Shown: positions 8,266 to 17,456, numbered from the stretch's first letter. The stretch: DNA of 64,000 bases from Vampirovibrionales bacterium (GCA_016712355.1 JADJRF010000005.1:186001-250000); one strand, 5' to 3'. Program-made: numbers and translations. Notes: generated by a model from the sequence alone, not told the origin.

Positions 8266-10812
8266 TCATACGATCGAAACGACCAGATTCACCAGCTTGT
8301 CTGGCACGATAATGATTTTACCCGGCGTCTTGCCGCCGAGAAACGACTGGATTTTATCGCTGGCCAGCGCCAGACACTCCAACTCGTCGCGAGAAAGACC
8401 GGGCGTTATCGTCACGCGATCGCGCACCTTACCGTTGATTTGCAGCGCCACTTCCACCTGGTCGGCTTGCAAGGCGGCCACGTCGGCAACAGGCCACGGG
8501 TGTGTATGAACCGAGCCTTCGGCGCCCAGACGATGCCAGAGTTCTTCAGCCAAATGCGGGGTGATGGGGGCCAACATGAGCAACAGGACGCGGGTCGCAT
8601 GGCTCAGCACCGGGTCGGGCGCCGCAGACGACGAAAGGCCTTCTTTCACGTATTTCCCCATAGCGGCGGCCAGCTCGCGAATTTTACTGATCATCGTGTT
8701 GAACTGGAAGGACTCGCCCAGATCGCGCGTCACGCCGTCAATTGTCTGATTGGCGCGCTGATACAGCCGCCGGGCGTCGCCACTCAGCGATTCATAGACA
8801 ATACCAGAAGCGGCGCCGTCTGCAGCCAGCGCAATATGCGACTTATGATCCAGAACCAGCCGCCACACGCGCATTAGAAACTTGAAACAGCCTTCCACCG
8901 CCGAATCTTTCCAGTCGAAGTCGGCTTGCGGGGGCGAGTCGCTGAGGATAAAAAAGCGGGCCGTGTCGGCGCCATACTCGCGCAGGATATCGTCGGGGTC
9001 GACGATGTTGCCTTTCGACTTGCTCATTTTGGCGCCATCTTTCAACACCATGCCTTGAGTCAGCAAGTGGGCGAAGGGCTCGTCGTGAGAGGTCCAGCCG
9101 CCGTCGCGCAGGGCCATCATCAGAAAACGCGAGTACAGCAGGTGCAGAATCGCATGCTCGACGCCGCCGACATACTGATCGACCGGCATCCAGTGGCGAA
9201 TCACAGCCGGATCGAATGGACGCTGATCGTTATGCGGATCCAGAAAGCGCAGGTAGTACCACGAACTGCACACGAAGGTATCCATCGTGTCCGTCTCGCG
9301 GCGGGCGGGTTTGCCGCAATCCGGGCAGATCGTTTGCAGAAAAGTGGGCGAACTTTCCAGCGGCGAGCGGCCTTTGATCGAGAAGTCCACGTCCTCGGGC
9401 AAAGTGACCGGCAGATCGCACTCGGCAACAGGACGCGGACCGCAGGCCTCGCAATACACCACAGGAATCGGCGCGCCCCAGTAGCGCTGTCGTGAGATCA
9501 GCCAGTCGCGCAGGCGATATTGCACGCGCGCCTCACCGAAGCCTTTTTCCTGAGCGAAACGGGTCATCGCCTCTTTGGCGGATTCGCTGTCCATGGCGCT
9601 GAAGCCGTCGCAGTCAATCAGGACCCCGCTTTCGGTATACGCCTCCTGGAGCGGCGCGCCCACTGCGCTGGGGCGCGTAATGACCTGGCGAACCGGCAGG
9701 TTAAAGCGACTGGCAAAGGCCCAATCGCGCTCGTCATGCGCAGGAACCGCCATCACCGCGCCGGAGCCGTAATCGGCCAATGCGTAGTCAGCAATCCAGA
9801 CGGGAATTTTTTCGCCATTAAAAGGATTCACGCAGAAGGCGCCCAGCGGTACGCCCGTTTTCTCGCGATCGGCCGCCGTGCGTTCGATTTCCGTCTTGTT
9901 GCGAGCCTCGGCCCGGTAGGCGTCGACCGCGTCGCGGTTTTCGGGCGTGGTCAGCGCGTCGACCAGCGGATGCTCGGGAGCCAGCACCATGTACGTGACG
10001 CCAAAAGCAGTATCGGGCCGCGTGGTAAAAACAGCGATATGCGTTTGCCCGTCCGCCGTCGGGGATTCCAGCGCAAAGCGCAGCTCGGCGCCAGTAGACC
10101 GGCCAATCCAGTTACGCTGCATCAGCGTGACCTTTTCCGGCCAGCCTGTGAGTTGCGGCAGGTTGTCGAGCAGACGCTCAGCGTAATCAGTAATCTTGAA
10201 AAACCACTGGTTCAGGTTCTTTTTAACCACTGGCGAGCCGTGACGCCAGCATTGACCGTCGATTACCTGCTCATTGGCCAGCACCGTGGCGCAGTCGTCG
10301 CACCAGTTAACCGGGGCTTCTTTTTTATAGGCGAGTCCATGTTTATACAGATACAGAAACAGCCATTGCGTCCAGCGGTAATAGTCGGATCGGCAGGTAT
10401 AGACGGCGCGATCCCAGTCGTACATCAACCCGAGGGCCTTGAGTTGGGTCGTCATGTAGGCGATGTTGTCCATCGTCCACCTGGCAGGCGGGATCCCGTG
10501 CTGAATGGCGGCGTTTTCCGCCGGCAGACCGAAGCTGTCATATCCCATCGGGTGCAGGACGTTAAAGCCCTGCATTTTTTTGACGCGGGCAATGACATCC
10601 GTAATGGCGTAGTTGCGCACATGCCCCATGTGGAGGCGGCCTGAGGGATAAGGAAACATCGACAACGCGTAATACTTGGGTCGCGCATCGTCGCGAACGC
10701 AGGTTTTATACTGGCCGCTGGTCTCCCAATGGCTTTGCCAGCGCGGTTCTATTTCTTGCGGGCGATAGGCTTCGATTTGCAGGGGCGACTTTTCAGCGGA
10801 CATGGCAGGCAC
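8266..10812 (-). CDS. leuS: Leucyl-tRNA synthetase
   Basis: The protein charges tRNA-Leu. At 848 residues it has the usual length of a bacterial LeuRS. The class I HIGH motif is seen as HMGH in PSGRLHMGHVRNY near residue 60, and KMSKS in AKMSKSKGN near residue 597. The editing domain lies between them, with a zinc-ribbon-like CEACG...CPDCG, and the C-terminal anticodon-binding region ends in KIIIVPDKLVNLVV. Two starts are possible: GTG at 10812 (used here; AGGA four bases upstream) or ATG at 10803. No T-box leader is present; the TATAAT at 10840-10845 leaves only about 20 bases of leader. Confidence 0.98.
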   Translation of the reverse strand: MPAMSAEKSPLQIEAYRPQEIEPRWQSHWETSGQYKTCVRDDARPKYYALSMFPYPSGRLHMGHVRNYAITDVIARVKKMQGFNVLHPMGYDSFGLPAENAAIQHGIPPARWTMDNIAYMTTQLKALGLMYDWDRAVYTCRSDYYRWTQWLFLYLYKHGLAYKKEAPVNWCDDCATVLANEQVIDGQCWRHGSPVVKKNLNQWFFKITDYAERLLDNLPQLTGWPEKVTLMQRNWIGRSTGAELRFALESPTADGQTHIAVFTTRPDTAFGVTYMVLAPEHPLVDALTTPENRDAVDAYRAEARNKTEIERTAADREKTGVPLGAFCVNPFNGEKIPVWIADYALADYGSGAVMAVPAHDERDWAFASRFNLPVRQVITRPSAVGAPLQEAYTESGVLIDCDGFSAMDSESAKEAMTRFAQEKGFGEARVQYRLRDWLISRQRYWGAPIPVVYCEACGPRPVAECDLPVTLPEDVDFSIKGRSPLESSPTFLQTICPDCGKPARRETDTMDTFVCSSWYYLRFLDPHNDQRPFDPAVIRHWMPVDQYVGGVEHAILHLLYSRFLMMALRDGGWTSHDEPFAHLLTQGMVLKDGAKMSKSKGNIVDPDDILREYGADTARFFILSDSPPQADFDWKDSAVEGCFKFLMRVWRLVLDHKSHIALAADGAASGIVYESLSGDARRLYQRANQTIDGVTRDLGESFQFNTMISKIRELAAAMGKYVKEGLSSSAAPDPVLSHATRVLLLMLAPITPHLAEELWHRLGAEGSVHTHPWPVADVAALQADQVEVALQINGKVRDRVTITPGLSRDELECLALASDKIQSFLGGKTPGKIIIVPDKLVNLVVSIV

Positions 10813-10839
10813 AGATCCTCTCAGGAGTTGACGGCCCTC

Positions 10840-10848
10840 ATTATAACA
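10840..10848 (-). promoter_or_regulatory. Extended -10 promoter of leuS
   Basis: The minus strand reads TTGTTATAATGAGG, an extended -10 (TGnTATAAT) followed by the recurrent G. The start of leuS is about 30 bases downstream. Confidence 0.55.
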
Positions 10849-10986
10849 AGAGCGCTAGAGCCCGTCGCACAAGAAGGCGTAATCGGGCGCAATATGGAGT
10901 TCACGCTTTAAAACGACGGTTGAAGCAGGCGCGTCGACAGGATAAACTGCTCATTATCCGCCCCACTCTGGCAGAGGACGCTTCTA

Positions 10987-12723
10987 ATGACGCTCGCCCC
11001 CCGTTCCCGGTTTTACGCGACGCCGCTTGCGCTGTGTCTTGCCCTGCACTGCTGGATAGGCGCCCATGCGGCGGAAACGCTCCAGGCGCTGGTCAATCGC
11101 GCGAATACCGCAGCCAACGCCAACCAGACGGAAACGGCCATCGCGCTCTACGAACAAGTCGTGGCGAAAGCCCCACACGACGAGAAACTACGCCATAATC
11201 TGGCCGTTTTATATTTCAATCTGGGCATGGCGCGCCAGCAGGACAAGCGTTATACCGAAGCGAACGCTTTGTTTGACAAGTCGCGCGCGTTGACGCCGGA
11301 CGAAGACGCGCCGCAGAAAGCCAAAGCCGCCAGCTTTTACTATCAGGCGGCGGCCTTACGCGACGCCCCCCAGCCAGACCTCGCCCAGATTCGCGCGTTG
11401 ATTCAACAAGCCATCGCCCTCGACCCGTCGGAAACCGCGTATCCGCGCCTGCTCGCCTCCGCGCTGCATCGCGAAGCCATGACCCGGGCGCAGGACGAAC
11501 GCTATGCCGAAGCGATTCCCCTATGGGAAGAAGCGCATCGCCTTGACCCGCAGGCTGACGTTATCCAGAAGTCTCTGGCCAATGGCTACCTCGGGCTTGC
11601 CCGCCTGACGGTCGATGACCCCGGCAAGCGCGAAGAAGCCCTCGCCAAGGCCCGCGCCACCGACTCCTCTCCAGAAATCTCAGAAAAAGCTGCCAAAATT
11701 GCCGCAGGGAAACCAGAATCCGACTCTGAGCTCAGCGCTATCGTCGGCGCGCCCAAAACCAGGGGCGCGACACTCACGGCCCCCGTCGGCTCCGAAAGCT
11801 GGTCGCTTTCGCAGCGATTGGCGGCTCTGGAAAAGACGCTCGCTCTGCCCATCGCAGCGGAGGCTCCTCTTGCTTCGCGCCTCGAGAAGGTGGAAACCGC
11901 CCTGTACGGAAAACCGCAGAAAGGGCCTGTCAACACGCGCATCGATCGGGCGTTCGTCAACGCTCTGGGCGGCGGCCAGACGTTTTCCGCCAGCTTGCCC
12001 GATCTGGTTCAGCCAACCATACAGAATACTGCCGGGACGTATCTCGATGAAATTTTCAGAACGACAGACGGCCGCGTGGTTCGCTGGGGGCGTTTCCCGC
12101 TAAAAATCAGCATTGAAGCTCCCAAAGATAATGCGCTTTATACGCCAGCCTTCGAGCAGGCGATTCTCGACGGATTAAGCGTCTGGAAGACGGCGACTCA
12201 CGGATTTGTCAGCTTTATTCGCGTGGCGAACGCCGACGCAGCCGACATCCGTATTTCGTGGGAAGACGTCTATCACGATCGCTTCAGCGACCCCAAATTT
12301 CTCGATGATAATCCCATCAAGCGCTACGAGCCGCCAAAAGCCAGCCGGGCCGCGCAGATGATCAACATGGCCTCGATGTTCGCCCCAGGCTATTTTGCCC
12401 TGGCCCCCCAAGCGGTCGCCGCCGGCATCCAGTATCGGGAGATGCGCAAGTTACAGGCCATCGCCGACGAATCCAGAATCGTGCTGGGCCTCAAACCTGT
12501 CGAAGGCCTCTCACCCGAAGCCGCCGCCCTGCGGATACGGAATCTGGCAGCCTATGAATTTGGCCACGCGCTCGGCCTGAAAGGCGTCAGCCCCGACGCC
12601 GCCGATCTGATGCACACGGCGCCGCTGACGACCGAAACGCCCGTGACGCCTTCTACGCGCGACGTGGCGACTTTACGCGAACTGTACGCCCGCCCCGCCA
12701 ATATCGTCCTGAATCTTCGTTAG
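10987..12723 (+). CDS. Secreted TPR protein with degenerate matrixin-type metalloprotease domain
   Basis: This 578-residue protein has a signal peptide (about residues 1-28, hydrophobic stretch FYATPLALCLALHCWIGAHA). Several TPR-like helical repeats follow to about residue 240, then a Ser/Ala-rich linker and a C-terminal domain resembling matrixin/M10 peptidases. The zinc motif reads YEFGHALGLKGVSPD where HExGHxLGxxGHS is expected. The first and third histidines are Tyr and Val, while Glu and the middle His remain, and a late DLMH resembles the Met-turn. The domain is therefore probably not an active zinc protease and may be a binding module. Start: ATG with GAGGA nine bases upstream. An intact version of the motif is encoded at 47066. 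Confidence 0.88.
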   Translation: MTLAPRSRFYATPLALCLALHCWIGAHAAETLQALVNRANTAANANQTETAIALYEQVVAKAPHDEKLRHNLAVLYFNLGMARQQDKRYTEANALFDKSRALTPDEDAPQKAKAASFYYQAAALRDAPQPDLAQIRALIQQAIALDPSETAYPRLLASALHREAMTRAQDERYAEAIPLWEEAHRLDPQADVIQKSLANGYLGLARLTVDDPGKREEALAKARATDSSPEISEKAAKIAAGKPESDSELSAIVGAPKTRGATLTAPVGSESWSLSQRLAALEKTLALPIAAEAPLASRLEKVETALYGKPQKGPVNTRIDRAFVNALGGGQTFSASLPDLVQPTIQNTAGTYLDEIFRTTDGRVVRWGRFPLKISIEAPKDNALYTPAFEQAILDGLSVWKTATHGFVSFIRVANADAADIRISWEDVYHDRFSDPKFLDDNPIKRYEPPKASRAAQMINMASMFAPGYFALAPQAVAAGIQYREMRKLQAIADESRIVLGLKPVEGLSPEAAALRIRNLAAYEFGHALGLKGVSPDAADLMHTAPLTTETPVTPSTRDVATLRELYARPANIVLNLR

Positions 12724-12974
12724 CCCGCCGAGTTGCTGCCAACTGACATTACGCTCTTTACAAATTCATCGACCTGCGGTTTAGACAAAGCCTGCAGAGG
12801 CGTCTGAGTGCGTTGCGATTCCAAAAGATTGGCGACTGCGGGAGCAGCGGACGGCGAAAACGTATCGGGGTGCGCTTCGACAAGACGAGCAGCAGCTAGA
12901 GGAGGATAACGCAGGCGGTGACGCGCTGCAAAGAGGGCGCTTCTAACAGCCGCTTCAGCAGAAATCGAGAGCAT
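12720..12974 (-). CDS. Small hypothetical protein (84 aa)
   Basis: I do not recognise this protein. A good Shine-Dalgarno (TAGGAG, seven bases before the ATG) supports it. The sequence is Ala/Ser-rich and helical, without signal peptide or membrane segment. It ends tail-to-tail with the TPR/matrixin gene, overlapping by four bases. Confidence 0.65.
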   Translation of the reverse strand: MLSISAEAAVRSALFAARHRLRYPPLAAARLVEAHPDTFSPSAAPAVANLLESQRTQTPLQALSKPQVDEFVKSVMSVGSNSAG

Positions 12975-13166
12975 GGAATATCTCCTATAATGAGGGTCTC
13001 AATACGAAACAAATCTGATTGCTTTAAAAAAACGAGTCCGGATATAAATTGCGCATGTCGACGACGACGCACTTGAAACCAGCGAAAACGAACGCTTAAC
13101 CCCAAGCATACTGATACAAACAGAGGAAGCGCGGGAGATTAGAACCCTCTGAACGCGTCCTCCAGT

Positions 13167-13172
13167 TATGAT
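13167..13172 (+). promoter_or_regulatory. -10 box TATGAT before the glycosyltransferase gene
   Basis: TTATGATGAGAA lies about 50 bases before the ATG at 13219. It is of the same TATRATG type as other promoters here. A -35 is not obvious. Confidence 0.35.
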
Positions 13173-13218
13173 GAGAAAACGGGAGCCTCCAAAGAGCTCC
13201 GCACCCAAAGGAGCGCTT

Positions 13219-14868
13219 ATGCGCGCATGGCTGAAAAGCCCGATTGCGCAAGGGTTCGCAGGTGGCGCCGTCATCGCGCTGCTGATGCTGGCGTGGGGAC
13301 TGATCGGCCAATGGCTGCGCCTGCCGCCCGTGGGCTTCCTATACGATGATGGCGTCTATCTAAGCGCCGCACGCGCGCTGGCGCACGGACAAGGCTACGC
13401 CGTCATCGACGCGATTGGCGCGCCGCCGCTGGTCAAATATCCACCCCTATTTCCGGCGCTTATAGCCGGACTGTTGACGCTTGCGCCGACGGCGGACAGC
13501 GCCACCCGCTGGCTTCAAGGTGGCAATCTCGCTCTGTCGGCGATCGCCATTGGCTTGTGCGCCGCATGGAGTCGACAGGTCGGACGCCTTCCCCTGATCT
13601 TGTGTCTGGCGCTGAGCGCGGCCATGGCCAGCAACGGTTACTGGCTCCAAACCAGCGCCTCCCTAATGAGCGAGCCCTTGTATCTTACGCTCTCGATGAT
13701 CGCGCTCCTGCTGGCGCACCGCTGGACGCGCCACGACGCGCCCATAACACTGACACCCCTGCGTCTGGCGATCCTGGCGCTCACCTGCACAGCCGCCTTC
13801 TATACCCGCAGCGTGGGCATCTCGTTAATCGCCGCGATGAGCATCTGGCTGGGCTTGCGTTTTTCTTGGAAAACGGGCGTAGCGTTTGCGGGGCTCAGCG
13901 GCGCAATCTGCCTGCCGTGGTGGTTTTATACGGCGAGCCATCCCGCGCCTGTCTTTGCAATCGGCGCTTTTCTGGCGCGGACCTTTCAGGAATCTTACGC
14001 CCAGACGCTGGCAATGGACTTGAAAACCGAATACAGCCTGTGGGCGCTCTACCGCGATGGCATAGGCGAGCTGCTCGTCAGTGGCGCTCGCGCCTTTGCG
14101 CCCGCATTGGACGCGCCGACAATCCCCCCCGTGGCGTTGACGCTGGCCAGCGTTGCGGCATTTATCACATTGCTTTGGCAAGGGATTCAGGCAGCGCGCC
14201 GCGCACGTTATTCTGTCGCGGGGCTGTATCTGACGTTTTATCTGGCGCTGCTGGCCCTGTCGAGTTATCACGATCATTATCCACGTTTGTTAATTGTGAT
14301 TGTGCCCATCGCGCTCAGCGCGCTTCTGGGCCCATGGGCTCTGTCACGTTCACGGGCGATGCCATGGGGCGCGGGCGCGCTCGCCTTGACGTTATGGCTT
14401 TCCAATACGACATCCCTTCTTACGTTTCGCCCTCTGATACCGCCCTGGATCTCGCAGGCGGGCATGACAGCCATTCTCGCCCCAGCGTCTAAGCCCATGC
14501 GACTCTGGAGCGACAATCTGGACGACAGCTATATTTACGCGCTGCAGTCGCCTACGCAGATTCTGGACGCGTTTGTTCAACTGCCCGCGGACAAACTCCC
14601 TAAAGGACCCTATACGCCCGAGATGCTTACCGCGTTGTTCAGCCACAAGGCCGAGACGCTGCGACGCCTGCTGATTGCGCGCGGCGTAACGCATGTGATT
14701 CTCAATCGCGCCGCCGTGGTCAAGACGCGCGGTTTGAACTATGGCCGCGTGAGCAAACTCGACCCGGCGGGATCGCTGCTGCTTCAGCGCTACGGCGGCG
14801 AGTTCACGCTTCTGGCAACCACGCCTGACGGGGTATCCAGCTTATATCGATTCGAGCCCCGTTTGTAA
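13219..14868 (+). CDS. Polytopic glycosyltransferase, ArnT/PMT type (GT-C fold)
   Basis: This 549-residue inner-membrane enzyme has an N-terminal helix, then a first periplasmic loop with the catalytic acidic pair YDDGVY near residue 43 and VKYPPLFP. About ten further hydrophobic segments follow, and a soluble periplasmic C-terminal part of about 130 residues. This layout fits lipid-linked sugar transferases that use undecaprenyl- or dolichyl-phosphate sugars to modify lipid A or proteins. Acceptor and sugar are unknown. The start at 13219 is set by a strong AAAGGAG five bases upstream; the longer frame from 13168 has none. Confidence 0.88.
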   Translation: MRAWLKSPIAQGFAGGAVIALLMLAWGLIGQWLRLPPVGFLYDDGVYLSAARALAHGQGYAVIDAIGAPPLVKYPPLFPALIAGLLTLAPTADSATRWLQGGNLALSAIAIGLCAAWSRQVGRLPLILCLALSAAMASNGYWLQTSASLMSEPLYLTLSMIALLLAHRWTRHDAPITLTPLRLAILALTCTAAFYTRSVGISLIAAMSIWLGLRFSWKTGVAFAGLSGAICLPWWFYTASHPAPVFAIGAFLARTFQESYAQTLAMDLKTEYSLWALYRDGIGELLVSGARAFAPALDAPTIPPVALTLASVAAFITLLWQGIQAARRARYSVAGLYLTFYLALLALSSYHDHYPRLLIVIVPIALSALLGPWALSRSRAMPWGAGALALTLWLSNTTSLLTFRPLIPPWISQAGMTAILAPASKPMRLWSDNLDDSYIYALQSPTQILDAFVQLPADKLPKGPYTPEMLTALFSHKAETLRRLLIARGVTHVILNRAAVVKTRGLNYGRVSKLDPAGSLLLQRYGGEFTLLATTPDGVSSLYRFEPRL

Positions 14869-14974
14869 ATATGAGCCGGCTCACATGCGTCCAAAACGCC
14901 CTGACAGCCTGAAAATAAAAGCCAAAAGCCCGACACGTTTTGTTACGGTTCTTAATATACCCGCTAGTTTTTTG

Positions 14975-15007
14975 TTGACGCGTGGCCGGTTAGTGTACAT
15001 AATACAC
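14975..15007 (+). promoter_or_regulatory. Promoter with overlapping palindromic operator
   Basis: TTGACG (14975-14980) and CATAAT (14998-15003) are separated by exactly 17 bases. The -10 lies inside a perfect inverted repeat GTGTA-CATAA-TACAC (14993-15007), so a bound repressor would block RNA polymerase. A second, looser GTGT...ACAC pair follows at about 15020-15040. The promoter drives the small gene at 15088. Confidence 0.65.
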
Positions 15008-15087
15008 ACATCGAAGCTTAGTGTCGCTAGTACACATAGCACTTTAAGCGACTCAAGACAAGATGCCCCAACAAGAGATACAGGACC

Positions 15088-15312
15088 ATGACTACGCTGA
15101 CCTCCTCCAGACCCGTCGCATTCTCTGTTCGCACCACGCCTTTTTTCGGGCGCGCCGTTGCGGAACGTCCGGTGGTCTCGCCTCACTTTGGCGCAAACCA
15201 ACGGAAGGCCTCTATTGAAAAGCCCGAGATAGATAGATTTTTGGAGAATCCCGCCATACTGGTTCTACCCGTGCAGGTCCACTCTGATACTGGCTTTAAC
15301 CTGTTTGCATAG
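15088..15312 (+). CDS. Small hypothetical protein (74 aa)
   Basis: I do not recognise this protein. It is basic and Pro/Phe-containing, with no clear signal peptide, membrane helix or domain. Its reality rests on context: a well-formed promoter/operator upstream, an ATG preceded by AGGA only a few bases away, and an intrinsic terminator 43 bases after the stop. The 5' leader is about 80 bases. Confidence 0.6.
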   Translation: MTTLTSSRPVAFSVRTTPFFGRAVAERPVVSPHFGANQRKASIEKPEIDRFLENPAILVLPVQVHSDTGFNLFA

Positions 15313-15354
15313 CCCCCCTATCACTGTCCCGTAAATTTAATTTTTTGGACAGCG

Positions 15355-15382
15355 AGGATCCGGTGAATCGGATCCTTTTTTA
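15355..15382 (+). terminator. Intrinsic terminator
   Basis: AGGATCC and GGATCCT form a 7-bp stem around the loop GGTGAATC, followed by seven T. A weaker CTGTCC/GGACAG pair lies just upstream. Confidence 0.8.
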
Positions 15383-15392
15383 TTGCCTTGTC

Positions 15393-15785
15393 TCAGTTTG
15401 ACGGCGAGGCCGCAGGCGTTGATGACTGGCCTTGCCGAAACCCTGAAGCCGCGCCGAGAAACAACGCAACCGGTTCGCCCACAACAGGATACAGGCGTCC
15501 AATCGAATACGCGGCCCCCGCGCTCGCCAACGCCGCCATGAGGGGAGACTGCTGGACCCAAGGCGCGCCCGCGGCATTCACAGACGCCTGACGGCTCGCC
15601 GCCAGCACAGCCGACTGAGACGACAACAGGGTCTGCGCAATAACGCCTGGATTGAAAATCAACAGGTACAGCCCCATAGAAACGCTATAGCCAACCCAGT
15701 GAATCGTCATCAAGGCCAGAGCCCACCGCGCGGCCCTAAACAGGCGACGTGAGAAGCGAGGCGCAGAATCAGCAGGCGGCGTCAT
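15393..15785 (-). CDS. Small hypothetical membrane protein (130 aa)
   Basis: I do not recognise this protein. A hydrophobic segment at about residues 20-50 (WALALMTIHWVGYSVSMGLY and on) makes one or two membrane helices. A second, weaker Ala/Gly-rich hydrophobic region at about 80-110 may be another. AAAGGA lies about 12 bases before the ATG. The AT-rich stretch at 15810-15860 probably holds its promoter. Confidence 0.6.
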   Translation of the reverse strand: MTPPADSAPRFSRRLFRAARWALALMTIHWVGYSVSMGLYLLIFNPGVIAQTLLSSQSAVLAASRQASVNAAGAPWVQQSPLMAALASAGAAYSIGRLYPVVGEPVALFLGAASGFRQGQSSTPAASPSN

Positions 15786-15943
15786 GGGCGGGGCGTCCTT
15801 TCAGGGGGATTATTTTATAATTTATATATAAATAAAAACACAGATATAAGGCCGCGTGCCCTCTCGTTTTTTACTGGGATGGCGGACGTCTTTGCCCTAC
15901 ACTGGCAAGGCGTCGTCAGCTTGTATCTGCGGGGAGCGCGGGG

Positions 15944-16738
15944 TTGTCGTTTTCGATTCTTGATCGTTTTATCCGAAAACCGCAGGTGATGGTGGAATTC
16001 GTCTGTTTTCGCCAGCAGGCGGCGGTGTTGGCGTATGATCTGGAGAATCGCCGTCGCCTGCGCCCCCTGTCTACGTGCCCAAGTCGGCGGATTCTGTTAT
16101 TTGTAGCGCTGCGAGCCGACACCGACGTGACGCGTCTGTTTCGCGGCCTGATGCGAAAGGTCTTGCGGCAGAATCCCGCGATGCTCCACTCGCTACAGCC
16201 CTTTGCGCTACGCCTGATCTTACAGTCGCATCTGGATCAGATGCGGCGCGCGCATCCTGACAGCCGCCAGGCGATTGACGCATGTAAAATCTTTCTGCTC
16301 AACGAAGAGCGCTGCTACAGCCTGAACGAATCTGCCGACGAGGAGGTCACCCTGTATCGTCGCGGACAGGCGCTGACGTATCATCTGGGACCGGCGCATT
16401 TTTTGCCGATCGAGGCCAACGACGCCCTGCTCATCGCCTCGCCTACCGTCATGACGTTTCTGCAAGGTCACCGCGAATACAAGCGGCTGGATTCTTTCCA
16501 AGCGCTTGAGACCCTGTGCCAGACGCTGCAAGCCCGCTGCGGCGCAGGGCCGTTATGGGAAACCTCGGCCAATTATCTGGTCGCCTTCCGCTTTGCCAGC
16601 GTCGGCAAGCGACCGCCAGGCGAGCCCACCCGCAACGCCTTACGCGTCGGACGCTTAATGATGACGCTTCTGTACGGCGGCGCCGCCTTGCTGGCCGTCG
16701 GGCTGATCGTGTGGTTCTGGCTGTTACGCGGAGGCTGA
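15944..16738 (+). CDS. Hypothetical protein with PP2C-like features and C-terminal membrane anchor
   Basis: The frame starts at TTG with GGGGAG seven bases upstream. The protein has 264 residues, the last about 25 forming one transmembrane helix (LLYGGAALLAVGLIVWFWLL), so it is a tail-anchored protein facing the cytoplasm. The middle has a PP2C/SpoIIE-like rhythm: CKIFLLNEERCYSL, then NDALLIASPTVMTFL where phosphatases have DxLLLxSDGV. The metal-binding aspartates are not seen, so it may be a degenerate or unrelated fold. It lies eight bases from a PilZ gene and is probably cotranscribed with it. Confidence 0.65.
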   Translation: MSFSILDRFIRKPQVMVEFVCFRQQAAVLAYDLENRRRLRPLSTCPSRRILLFVALRADTDVTRLFRGLMRKVLRQNPAMLHSLQPFALRLILQSHLDQMRRAHPDSRQAIDACKIFLLNEERCYSLNESADEEVTLYRRGQALTYHLGPAHFLPIEANDALLIASPTVMTFLQGHREYKRLDSFQALETLCQTLQARCGAGPLWETSANYLVAFRFASVGKRPPGEPTRNALRVGRLMMTLLYGGAALLAVGLIVWFWLLRGG

Positions 16739-16745
16739 CGAGAGT

Positions 16746-17456
16746 ATGGGGGCATCTTTGGGCGATATCATCAAAATAGGCCAGAAACTGGAAGTCACCG
16801 TCTGGTTGAGCGACGGCGCGGACGAAGAAGAGCTGGTCTTTCCCAGCTACGTCAAAGACTGGGATCCGCAGCAGGACTTGGCCTTGATTGACCCGGCCCC
16901 CGCGCGTCAAGACCAGATTATTCGCGCCTTTCTGCAACCGGGCGCCGTGGTGGGTATGGTGGCCGACAGTCCGCAGGGACGCGCCATTTTATATCCCGCG
17001 CTGCACCGCTATCAGGAAGGACGCCTGCAAGGCTACTGGCTCAAGATTTCCAATGAGACCCAGCGCGAAATCATCCAGCGGCGACGCCACGCGCGCGTGG
17101 CCACCATGATCCCCATCCAGGCCGAGTTGCTTGATTCGCAAACGCATCTGCCCAAAAGTGCGGCGATTCGCGGTAAGACGCACGATCTCAGCGGCGGCGG
17201 CGTGCGTTTTGCCTCACCCCAGCCGTTCGGAAAAGGCTACGAGTTACGGCTGCGCTTAGCGCTACAATCTGGCGATATTACGCTCATCGGGCGGGTGGTC
17301 TATCAAGCCGTCAACCCGAATCGCTTCGCCACCAGCGACGATCGGTACATCACTGCTGTGGAGTTCCTCGAATTAACGCCCACACAGGAACGCCTGCTCG
17401 TTAACGAGTGCTTCCGGCGCGAGCTTGAAAGCAAGAATCGTGAGAATCGGCGCTGA
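16746..17456 (+). CDS. PilZ-domain c-di-GMP-binding protein (YcgR-like)
   Basis: This 236-residue protein has an N-terminal YcgR-like beta domain (residues 1-105) and a C-terminal PilZ domain. The c-di-GMP-binding residues are visible: the RxxxR motif in QRRRHARVAT near residue 112 and D/NxSxxG as DLSGGG near 146. YcgR-type proteins slow flagellar motors when c-di-GMP rises, which fits a flagellated cell that also encodes a GGDEF enzyme at 21063. It lies just after the tail-anchored protein and is followed by a terminator. Confidence 0.9.
   Translation: MGASLGDIIKIGQKLEVTVWLSDGADEEELVFPSYVKDWDPQQDLALIDPAPARQDQIIRAFLQPGAVVGMVADSPQGRAILYPALHRYQEGRLQGYWLKISNETQREIIQRRRHARVATMIPIQAELLDSQTHLPKSAAIRGKTHDLSGGGVRFASPQPFGKGYELRLRLALQSGDITLIGRVVYQAVNPNRFATSDDRYITAVEFLELTPTQERLLVNECFRRELESKNRENRR

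Noticed and set aside
9520..10644. Open frame of 374 codons on the plus strand
   Set aside because: Antisense to leuS.
12999..13311. Overlapping minus-strand frames upstream of the glycosyltransferase
   Set aside because: No Shine-Dalgarno, mutually overlapping, and overlapping the coding start at 13219.
13557..14492. Open frame of 311 codons inside the glycosyltransferase gene
   Set aside because: Alternative frame of a membrane protein gene; no start signal or domain.
14885..15091. Frame of 68 codons before the small gene at 15088
   Set aside because: It spans the promoter and operator and has no ribosome site.
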